NCBI GenBank assembly: GCA_031383745.1
Contig: JANMZX010000576.1
Location: 1 to 16,154 of the forward strand
DNA: 16,154 nucleotides
Source of the DNA: CAISIP01 sp031383745
GTDB taxonomy: Bacteria > Pseudomonadota > Gammaproteobacteria > Burkholderiales > Burkholderiaceae_C
Direction: 5' to 3'
The position numbers and the translations under genes are program-made. A model generated the notes under the pieces. The model was not told where the DNA came from. It made no database searches and was given only the letters and a program-made list of their open reading frames with translations. Positions 1 through 6,252 of the stretch are shown here, one piece after another (position 1 is the stretch's first letter; each line of letters starts with the position of its first letter).

Positions 1-18
1 CTCGTGCGGCTTGACCCT
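1..18 (+). rRNA. rrl: 23S rRNA, extreme 3' end (partial)
   Basis: The first bases, CTCGTGCGGCTTGACCCT, resemble the conserved 3' end of bacterial 23S rRNA (E. coli ends in CCGTGAGGCTTAACCTT). They precede a 5S gene by about 120 bases, the usual 23S-5S arrangement. Only the last bases are present, so the mature 3' end is placed by similarity and may be off by a few bases. Confidence 0.65.
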
Positions 19-70
19 ATAACTTTGATAAGAATCAATGTTGTTATGCCAAGTGACGCAGTCATTATAT

Positions 71-129
71 TTTCGGTAATCCGAAAGCTGATTAACTCTA
101 TGAATTCGTTGCCCTGACCTCGTCAGGGC
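71..129 (+). other. 23S-5S spacer with two hairpins
   Basis: Two short stem-loops lie in the spacer. TTTCGG (71-76) pairs with CCGAAA (81-86) around a TAAT loop. GCCCTGAC (111-118) pairs perfectly with GTCAGGGC (122-129) around a three-base CTC loop. They are probably part of pre-rRNA folding or processing. The second hairpin repeats the same CCTGAC/GTCAGG sequences that close helix I of the 5S rRNA just downstream, so alternative pairing in the precursor is possible. The role is inferred; only the pairing is seen. Confidence 0.5.
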
Positions 130-141
130 GGCAAAAAGTTA

Positions 142-257
142 TGCCTGACGACCATAGCGAGGTGGTACCACTCCTTCCCATCCCGAACAGGACAGTGAAA
201 CGCTTCAGCGCCGATGATAGTGCGGATTCCCGTGTGAAAGTAGGACATTGTCAGGCT
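142..257 (+). rRNA. rrf: 5S ribosomal RNA
   Basis: This is a complete 5S rRNA gene of about 116 bases. The ends GCCTGAC (143-149) and GTCAGGC (250-256) form helix I. The internal sequences CCCATCCCGAACAGGACAGT, GTGAAACG and GCCGATGATAGTGCGGAT are typical of betaproteobacterial 5S genes. It sits downstream of the 23S end and is followed directly by an intrinsic terminator, so it closes the rRNA operon. Exact mature ends are set by helix I and comparison with E. coli 5S. Confidence 0.95.
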
Positions 258-265
258 ATTATTGC

Positions 266-299
266 AAAACGCCCAGTCGATTGACTGGGCGTTTTTTTT
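266..299 (+). terminator. Intrinsic terminator of the rRNA operon
   Basis: CGCCCAGTC (270-278) pairs with GACTGGGCG (283-291) around a GATT loop. The stem is extended by four A-T pairs (266-269 with 292-295) and runs into eight consecutive T residues (292-299). It starts about 9 bases after the 5S gene. This is a strong Rho-independent terminator. Confidence 0.95.
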
Positions 300-730
300 C
301 GTGCGCTTGGCGTGGGAGCATGATTGTAGGTGCAAGGTTGGTGTCCAAGCATGCCGACCTCGACACAAAATCGCAAGCGTCCGGGTCCGCTACCCTTGAA
401 TTAGGGCGGCGAGGAACGGATGCTACTCTCCACTTTGTTTTTGGTGGACGCATGAAAACCATGCGCTCGTCACCCTTGGAACTCGGGCGCACCGGCCGCC
501 AGCATTGCAGGAAATTAAGGGTCGAACGCGTTGTCCAAATGCCGGGAACTCGGCGTATCGGTAACCCGTGTCGCGGTGGCGAATGCCATCCATGCCCACG
601 CTGGGCGCTTGCTTCCTTGAGGAGCCGGCAACTCGATGGGGCGAACTTTTTACCAAGTCGGCGTGCAATGGCATCCAGTCTGCAGCGCGCCTTATATGGG
701 CGACGGCCGGTAGTTCACGGCAAGCCAATG
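300..730. other. Gene-free stretch, no recognisable feature
   Basis: About 430 bases lie between the rRNA terminator and the 3' end of the minus-strand FFLEELY gene. Open frames here (one plus-strand frame spans 248-835, one minus-strand frame 423-773) start inside the 5S/terminator or overlap the real gene, and their translations resemble no family I know. I see no tRNA-like T-loop and no strong hairpin followed by a T run. It may be decayed sequence or may hold an unrecognised small RNA. Confidence 0.6.
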
Positions 731-1483
731 TCAATTCACCAGTTCGAACAGTTGTGCAAGTCTCTGTTGGCAAACAGGGAACTCCTCGTCAAACAACATG
801 TCGATCATTTCTATCTCACGATCTCTGATCGATGACATGAACTGCGCCGAATGCCCTCCCGTTTTGCTCATGGACGCGAAAGTGTCAAAGCCGTACTCCA
901 GGAAGTGTTGCAGTGCACCGAAACCAGCTGCATTCGCTGGCGCACGCATCATCCGTAGGATGAGTCGGAGACCACGGGTATTGGTAAGCCGAATCAGATC
1001 CTGGCCCAGTGTCAATACCATGCGAAGTTGGCGCATACGATCCTCACGCCTGCCGACCTTTCGCCATGCATGGACGTAATTGGCAGATGCCTGTCGGGCA
1101 GATTTGGGAAAGATTGAAAAGTCGATGGATGTCGCGGCCATGTGGTAATCCAGTTCCTCGCTCAAGACATGTAAGCGTGCCAACGTCACTGCTGTATCGA
1201 CCGCGGCGCCTGGCAACATCCGCTCCAGAGCGCCTGCAACTTTGAAAAACTGCGCGTCTCTGCTGGCGAAGTCTCGTTCACCATAGAGTTCTTCGAGAAA
1301 GAAGCTTGTTGCGGGCGCAAAGCGGACATCAGTCGTCAAATCTGCGTAAGTGCCTCTAAAACGCAGCGCCTGTAGATGTTTGAGCCGTGCGACGGACTGC
1401 CCCAGTTCGGCCGACGATCGCCCGCTGTCGCGCAGTGACTCCACCTTTGCGAGGGCATCCCGAATTTTTTCAGCCTGATTCAT
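731..1483 (-). CDS. FFLEELY-motif protein of unknown function
   Basis: The 250-residue protein carries the signature FFLEELYG at residues 61-68, followed by ERDFASRDAQF. This marks a family seen in Betaproteobacteria that I recall as FFLEELY-motif proteins, with no established function. The sequence is largely helical and charged, has no signal peptide or membrane segment, and shows no obvious catalytic motif. The start at 1483 (MNQAEKI) is preferred over an in-frame ATG at 1516 because GGAG lies about 11 bases before it and no ribosome site precedes the upstream ATG; the longer form would be 261 residues. It is transcribed toward the rRNA operon and away from the GNAT gene. Family assignment is recalled knowledge; function is unknown. 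Confidence 0.85.
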   Translation of the reverse strand: MNQAEKIRDALAKVESLRDSGRSSAELGQSVARLKHLQALRFRGTYADLTTDVRFAPATSFFLEELYGERDFASRDAQFFKVAGALERMLPGAAVDTAVTLARLHVLSEELDYHMAATSIDFSIFPKSARQASANYVHAWRKVGRREDRMRQLRMVLTLGQDLIRLTNTRGLRLILRMMRAPANAAGFGALQHFLEYGFDTFASMSKTGGHSAQFMSSIRDREIEMIDMLFDEEFPVCQQRLAQLFELVN

Positions 1484-1903
1484 AGTCTGGGACGCTCCGC
1501 CTATGGCAGACCGCATGTGACAACTCGGTCGGTCAACGCAGGGCGATGGAGAATTATTGGCGATTGGCCGTTCGACTGACGTTGCTCTGCGCGATCCCCA
1601 AACAATAGATCGCGAATATTACCCAGTGCTATTGATCGGAATCAATTGGTTCCGTCGCCGCCTGCCAAGTTGCAATTCCCCCACTGGTGTATGCAGGCAG
1701 GCGCTGCTGCCAAAGCGCGCGGTCATGATGTCGGGTGAGCGCACCGGAAACCCAAGTGAGCAAACCAGAACATGGACTGTACAGCTGCCCAAGCCCACAA
1801 TCGCCTCGTCGATCCTTCGAAATTGGGCCCCAACCTCTATTTGATGCAACCAGAGCGCGCCGATTTCCTAGGGCAACCTAGGGAAAACCCGTATATTGTC
1901 GGC
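1484..1903. other. Divergent intergenic region
   Basis: About 420 bases separate two divergently transcribed genes, so the promoters of both should lie here. A frame open from 1772 is the in-frame upstream extension of the GNAT gene; its translation lacks family similarity and I treat it as non-coding. A tandem pair of CCTAGGG units (1867-1873 and 1877-1883, 10-base period) sits just before a possible -10 box. No terminator, tRNA or known riboswitch fold was recognised. Confidence 0.6.
1892..1897 (+). promoter_or_regulatory. Possible -10 box of the GNAT gene
   Basis: TATATT lies 6 bases before the ATG at 1904. If used, transcription would start at or next to the start codon and give a leaderless mRNA, in line with the absence of a clear ribosome site there. 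No convincing -35 hexamer lies at the expected distance, where the tandem CCTAGGG repeats are found instead. This is weak evidence. Confidence 0.25.
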
Positions 1904-2626
1904 ATGAGTGATTCCAAGACCACGCCAAAGCAACCCGATGCCACTTCGACACCGTCCTCGGGAAGCGTGCGATTGGCGGCCGTTCCCGATGCCCGCGTCC
2001 CGGTTGTTGTGCCGATCCGCTCCCTTGGCCGCAACCACCGCAGTCGGATCGCCTCGCACCTGTTGAGTCTTAGCGCGCAGGACCGCTACTTGCGCTTCGG
2101 CTACTCCGCCAGCGACGAACATATCCAGCGTTATGTCGATGGGCTGGATATGGAGCGTGATGAGGTCTTCGGAATCTACAACCGAAAACTGGAACTCATT
2201 GCGATGGCCCATCTCGCATATCCCGCCGAATTGTCGCCCCAAGCCTTGGTGGAATTCGGCGTATCGGTGCTCCCGTCAGCGCGCGGCCGTGGCTACGGTG
2301 CCCGCCTGTTCGACAGGGCATGCATGCATGCACGTAACGATGGCATCAGCCAGATGCTCATCCACGCATTGTCCGAAAATACGCCCATGCTGAAAATCGC
2401 CCGCGCTGCCGGTGCCGTGGTGACCCGCGACGGCTCGGAGTCCGAGGCCCATCTGCGGCTTCCCCAGCCCACGCTCGACACACGCATCACGGAAATAGTG
2501 CACGAACAGCTGGCCCAGGTCGATTACCACATGAAAGAGCGCGCACACCACTTCCGCGCGGTGTTGGCAACGTTGCAACCCCGGCGGGAAACCACGGACG
2601 CGCCGACGTCGTCCTGCAACGACTGA
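1904..2626 (+). CDS. GNAT-family N-acetyltransferase
   Basis: The 240-residue protein has one GNAT (Gcn5-related) acetyltransferase fold. The acetyl-CoA pyrophosphate-binding loop is visible at about residues 127-133 (RGRGYGA), after the beta-4 strand ending EFGVSVLP, and is followed by LFDRACMHARNDG and LSENTPMLKIARAAG, typical of the C-terminal half of the fold. About 35 residues at the N-terminus are Pro/Ser/Thr-rich and probably disordered. The acceptor substrate cannot be told. The start at 1904 (MSDSKTTP) is chosen because the longer frame from 1772 adds 44 residues without family character. No strong Shine-Dalgarno sequence precedes it. A gap of about 96 bases with a candidate promoter separates it from corC, so it is probably its own transcription unit. 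Confidence 0.85.
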   Translation: MSDSKTTPKQPDATSTPSSGSVRLAAVPDARVPVVVPIRSLGRNHRSRIASHLLSLSAQDRYLRFGYSASDEHIQRYVDGLDMERDEVFGIYNRKLELIAMAHLAYPAELSPQALVEFGVSVLPSARGRGYGARLFDRACMHARNDGISQMLIHALSENTPMLKIARAAGAVVTRDGSESEAHLRLPQPTLDTRITEIVHEQLAQVDYHMKERAHHFRAVLATLQPRRETTDAPTSSCND

Positions 2627-2652
2627 ATTGATGGCGTCCGGCGTCGCGAGGC

Positions 2653-2682
2653 TTGCTTTTCGCTGGCACCATCCGCTATCCT
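2653..2682 (+). promoter_or_regulatory. Possible promoter of corC-lnt
   Basis: TTGCTT (2653-2658) and TATCCT (2677-2682) are separated by 18 bases and lie about 40 bases before the GTG start of corC. The hexamers match the sigma-70 consensus at only 3 and 4 of 6 positions, so the call rests mainly on position and spacing. Confidence 0.35.
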
Positions 2683-2722
2683 AGGCGCTGCGCAACAACG
2701 GTGTCTTCAGCCCTTCCTCTTT

Positions 2723-3583
2723 GTGTCCGATACCCAACCAGCGCGATTGTCCGAAAAGGACGACAAGCGCACTTTCCTGCAAAAGCTTGCGGAATTCATC
2801 CACCCAGGACCGGATTCCACGGCGGAATTGATCGAAACGCTCGCCGAGGCCGAGGACAACAACGTCATCGGTGCCGAATCCAGGTTCATGCTTGAAGGCG
2901 TCCTGCGCATGGCGGAAATGTCCGCTGGCGACGTTATGGTGCCCGCCACCCGGATGGACCTGGTGGACATAGACGCCCCCGGCGACGAATTGCTCCGAGT
3001 GGTGATCGACACCGCTCACTCGCGCTTCCCGGTGTTCGAGGGTGAGCGTGAGAACATCATCGGCATCTTGCTGGCCAAGGATCTTCTGAAGCTCCAGCGT
3101 GCGCCCGAGCTCCATATCCGGGCATTGCTGCGCCCTGCGGTGTTCATCCCCGAGAGCAAGGGGCTGAATGATCTGCTGCGCGAGTTTCGTGGCAACCGCA
3201 ACCATCTTGCGATCGTGATCGACGAATTTGGCCGTGTGGCGGGCCTGATCACCATTGAAGATGTGCTCGAGCAGATCGTCGGCGAGATCGAAGACGAGTT
3301 TGACATCGCGGAAGACGAAGGCGATATTTTTGGTCTTGCCGACCGCACCTACCGCGTCAATGGGGATACCGCCATCGAGCGTGTCGAAACTGCGTTTGGC
3401 GTCAAGATCATCGAGTCCGATCAGGATGGGGTATTCGACACCATCGGGGGCCTTATCGCCCACGAAATGGGCCATGTACCCAAGCGCGGAGAGCAATACA
3501 GCCGGGCCGGACTCAATTTCGTGGTGCTCCATACGAAGGGCGGTGCCGTGAAGTGGTTCAAGGTAGCGCCGCTGGCGCCCTGA
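2723..3583 (+). CDS. corC: CorC/HlyC-family CBS-domain protein
   Basis: The 286-residue protein resembles CorC/YbeX, linked to magnesium and cobalt homeostasis. A charged N-terminus (DKRTFLQKLAEFIHPGP) is followed by a CBS pair at about residues 70-190: VMVPATRMDLVDID, then HSRFPVFEGERENIIGILLAKDLL, then AIVIDEFGRVAGLITIEDVL. A CorC/transporter-associated domain follows at about 203-283 (YRVNGDTAIERVE, TIGGLIAHEMGHVP). There is no membrane DUF21 domain, so it is the short, soluble kind. The start is a GTG at 2723 (MSDTQPARLSEKDDKRTF), matching the family N-terminus as I recall it. lnt follows three bases after the stop, the same ybeX-lnt order as in E. coli. The exact biochemical role of CorC is not settled. 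Confidence 0.93.
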   Translation: MSDTQPARLSEKDDKRTFLQKLAEFIHPGPDSTAELIETLAEAEDNNVIGAESRFMLEGVLRMAEMSAGDVMVPATRMDLVDIDAPGDELLRVVIDTAHSRFPVFEGERENIIGILLAKDLLKLQRAPELHIRALLRPAVFIPESKGLNDLLREFRGNRNHLAIVIDEFGRVAGLITIEDVLEQIVGEIEDEFDIAEDEGDIFGLADRTYRVNGDTAIERVETAFGVKIIESDQDGVFDTIGGLIAHEMGHVPKRGEQYSRAGLNFVVLHTKGGAVKWFKVAPLAP

Positions 3584-3586
3584 CCT

Positions 3587-5140
3587 TTGCCGTTGCGTGC
3601 TTCCCTTAGTCTGGTCTTTATCGCCGGACTGTTGCAAGCGGCGTCGATCACCACGCCGTGGGACGGCGCGTCGGCCGGTTGGTTGCAGCTGCTATCGATG
3701 GGCGTGCTGGTCTGGCAAATAGGCCGTGTCAATGGTCCTCGACACGCTGGCTGGCTTGGTTGGACCTTTGCCACCGCCTGGCTGTCCGGAACCTTCTGGT
3801 GGTTGTTTGTGGCGATGCACACCTATGGCGGTCTAGCCGCATGGCTTACGGTCGTGGCCGTGCTGGCTCTGGCTGGCCTTCTGGCCCTGTACTACGCCGC
3901 AGCGTGTATGGCATTCGCCGCGTGGGCACCGGGAAATCCTGTTGGTGCAGCGGCGTTGTTTGCCGCCGTGTGGATGTTGGCCGAACTCGCTCGGGGTGTC
4001 TGGTTCACCGGTTTTGGCTGGGGCGCGGTGGGCTACGCCCATATCGACGGGTTGGCGCGTGCGGCGCGTTTCATTGGCGCCTATGGCATTGCGGCCCTGG
4101 TGGCCTGGATTGCGTTTCTCGGCGCCGCCGGGCTGCGGCACTTCCGGCATCCGGCTGGCTACGCGTCATGGCTACTGGCAGGTGTCACGGCCGCGTTGAT
4201 GGCCTGGTCGCCGGGCAACTTCACGGTCTCCAGCGGTTTCCTGCGGGTAGGCCTGTTGCAAGGCAACATCGCACAGGACGAGAAATTCCAGGCTGGCAGC
4301 GGCGTCGCAGATGCCTTGCGCTGGTATGGAGACGAACTCGGTCGCGCGGGTGCAGATCTCGTGGTGGCACCCGAAACGGCCATTCCGCTGCTGCCACAAC
4401 AACTCCCCGACGGCTACTGGGCCGGGCTGCAGCAACGGTTCGACACGGGTTCACGTGCGGCCCTGCTCGGTATCCCGCTGGGCAGTTTGTCGGCGGGGTA
4501 TACGAATTCCGTGGTCGCGCTCACAGGCTCGGCCCATCGCGTCGGCGACATCGGCCTGTATCGCTACGACAAACACCACCTCGTCCCGTTCGGAGAATTC
4601 ATCCCGCCGCTGTTCCGATGGTTCACCGAGCTGATGGCGATTCCCCTGGGGGATTTCAACCGCGGCGCCGTCGGGCAACCGTCGTTCCAGTGGCAGGGAC
4701 AGCGGCTGGCGCCCAATATCTGTTACGAGGACTTGTTCGGCGAGGAGCTCGGCGCCCGGTTCCTTGACCCAGCAGTTGCGCCGACGATTTTTGTCAATGT
4801 GAGCAACATTGCCTGGTTCGGAGACACATCCGCCGTCGGCCAACACCGCAACATCTCGCGGATGCGTGCACTGGAATTCGATCGCCCGTTCATCCGTGCC
4901 ACGAATACCGGTGACACCGTCATCATCGACCACACCGGGCGGGTGACGCATGCGCTGCCCCGGCATACCAGGGGCATCCTGGTGGGCGATGTCGAAGGCC
5001 GCTCTGGTACAACGCCTTTCGCCTGGTGGGTTTCCCGCTGGGGCCTGGCGCCCTATTGGCTGTCCGGGGTGTTCGTCGTCCTGGTTTGTGTTGTGGTGCA
5101 CAGGCGTGGTCGGCCAGGTGGCCTGAGCGCGCGCGCTTGA
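3587..5140 (+). CDS. lnt: Apolipoprotein N-acyltransferase
   Basis: Lnt adds the third acyl chain to the N-terminal cysteine of lipoproteins at the periplasmic face of the inner membrane, making them ready for Lol sorting. The protein is 517 residues, the usual size. Several hydrophobic segments fill residues 5-205, one more lies near 488-505, and the nitrilase-like domain spans about 218-470. The triad expected for Lnt is present: Glu263 (VVAPETAIP), Lys329 (YRYDKHHLVPFGEF) and Cys379 (NICYEDLFGEE). The frame is closed by the corC stop at 3581-3583, so the start must lie after it. The first candidate is TTG at 3587, another TTG is at 3593, and no ATG occurs until codon 38, inside the membrane region. 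No Shine-Dalgarno sequence is evident, so translation is probably coupled to corC. Confidence 0.95.
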   Translation: MPLRASLSLVFIAGLLQAASITTPWDGASAGWLQLLSMGVLVWQIGRVNGPRHAGWLGWTFATAWLSGTFWWLFVAMHTYGGLAAWLTVVAVLALAGLLALYYAAACMAFAAWAPGNPVGAAALFAAVWMLAELARGVWFTGFGWGAVGYAHIDGLARAARFIGAYGIAALVAWIAFLGAAGLRHFRHPAGYASWLLAGVTAALMAWSPGNFTVSSGFLRVGLLQGNIAQDEKFQAGSGVADALRWYGDELGRAGADLVVAPETAIPLLPQQLPDGYWAGLQQRFDTGSRAALLGIPLGSLSAGYTNSVVALTGSAHRVGDIGLYRYDKHHLVPFGEFIPPLFRWFTELMAIPLGDFNRGAVGQPSFQWQGQRLAPNICYEDLFGEELGARFLDPAVAPTIFVNVSNIAWFGDTSAVGQHRNISRMRALEFDRPFIRATNTGDTVIIDHTGRVTHALPRHTRGILVGDVEGRSGTTPFAWWVSRWGLAPYWLSGVFVVLVCVVVHRRGRPGGLSARA

Positions 5141-5296
5141 CGCCGGGAGCGCGGTGAAGACCCGTAAAATCAGGTGCCAACCGGAAGCCAGCGCACAAGG
5201 CTGACCACGGGGCACATGCTTTCGTTTCCGTCATCCTATGCCAACCGCAGCCATATCGACCCAGCGGCAGGTGTCCATGACTCCCAGTGAGAACCC

Positions 5297-6202
5297 ATGC
5301 TGACTTTTCAACAGATCATCCTCACGCTGCAATCGTATTGGGATGCCCAGGGCTGCGTCTTGCTGCAGCCCTACGACATGGAAGTCGGCGCCGGCACATC
5401 CCACACCGCCACATTTCTGCGCGCCATCGGCCCCGAACCCTGGAAGGCGGCGTATGTGCAGCCGAGCCGGCGGCCAAAGGACGGGCGTTACGGCGACAAC
5501 CCCAACCGGCTGCAGCACTATTACCAGTATCAGGTGGTGATGAAGCCGGCGCCGGCCAACATCCTGGAGTTGTACCTCGGCTCACTGCGGGCACTGGGGC
5601 TGGATCTGAAGCGCAATGACATCCGGTTCGTGGAGGACGACTGGGAAAACCCGACGCTGGGCGCGTGGGGATTGGGCTGGGAGGTGTGGCTCAACGGGAT
5701 GGAGGTCACGCAGTTCACCTACTTCCAGCAGGTCGGCGGCATCGACTGTCGGCCGGTCACTGGCGAAATCACCTATGGGCTCGAACGCCTGGCGATGTAC
5801 CTGCAGGACGTCGACAACGTCTACAAACTGCAATGGACCGACGGCATGAGCTACGGCGACGTCTACCTGCAGAACGAAAAAGAACAGTCCGCCTACAACT
5901 TCGAACTCAGCGATGTCGATTTCCTGTTCTCGGCCTTCGCCGCGCATGAAAAACAGGCCACGCACCTGGTGGACCTCCAATACGCCCTCCCGGCCTACGA
6001 GCAAGTGCTGAAGGCGGCGCACAGTTTCAACCTGCTGGATGCGCGTGGTGCCATCAGCGTGACAGAACGCGCGGCCTACATGGGGCGCATCCGCAATCTC
6101 GCCCGGGCCGTGGCCCAAAGCTACTTCGAGAGCCGCGAGCGGCTCGGATTCCCGCTGGCGCCCCGTGCGTGGGTGGAACAAATGCCGAAACATGCGGCTT
6201 GA
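5297..6202 (+). CDS. glyQ: Glycyl-tRNA synthetase alpha subunit
   Basis: GlyQ is the catalytic subunit of the bacterial (alpha-beta)2 glycyl-tRNA synthetase, which charges tRNA-Gly in the cytoplasm. The protein is 301 residues, as expected. Class II synthetase motifs are clear: residues 20-50 (CVLLQPYDMEVGAGT...PEPW), motif 2 around 53-85 (YVQPSRRPKDGRYGDNPNR, then HYYQYQVVMKP) and motif 3 at 156-170 (GEITYGLERLAMYLQ). The start MLTFQQIILTLQSYW is the normal one. A 156-base gap follows lnt and probably carries its own promoter, although no well-spaced hexamer pair was found. glyS follows 50 bases downstream, so the two subunits are probably co-transcribed. Confidence 0.98.
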   Translation: MLTFQQIILTLQSYWDAQGCVLLQPYDMEVGAGTSHTATFLRAIGPEPWKAAYVQPSRRPKDGRYGDNPNRLQHYYQYQVVMKPAPANILELYLGSLRALGLDLKRNDIRFVEDDWENPTLGAWGLGWEVWLNGMEVTQFTYFQQVGGIDCRPVTGEITYGLERLAMYLQDVDNVYKLQWTDGMSYGDVYLQNEKEQSAYNFELSDVDFLFSAFAAHEKQATHLVDLQYALPAYEQVLKAAHSFNLLDARGAISVTERAAYMGRIRNLARAVAQSYFESRERLGFPLAPRAWVEQMPKHAA

Positions 6203-6252
6203 ACATCCGCTTGTCTTCTGCCCGCTGCAGCGCACGCAACCCATTGAACGAT

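Noticed and set aside
248..835. A 195-codon plus-strand frame after the rRNA operon
   Set aside because: It begins inside the 5S gene, crosses the intrinsic terminator and overlaps the 3' end of the FFLEELY gene; the translation shows no domain.
1774..1792. Possible LexA box around CTGTACAG before the GNAT gene
   Set aside because: A LexA site needs CTGT and ACAG separated by about 8 bases; here they are adjacent.
1772..1903. A 44-residue N-terminal extension of the GNAT protein
   Set aside because: The extension lacks family character, and the MSDSKTTP start at 1904 fits the normal length of such proteins better.
552..2267. A shared 12-base word CGGCGTATCGGT near 552 and 2257
   Set aside because: It is short, occurs once inside a coding region, and has no flanking similarity; chance is sufficient.
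5137..5170. TTGACG (5137-5142) and TAAAAT (5165-5170) as a glyQ promoter
   Set aside because: Both hexamers are good, but the 22-base spacer is too long for a normal sigma-70 promoter. The TAAAAT alone may still be a -10 box.
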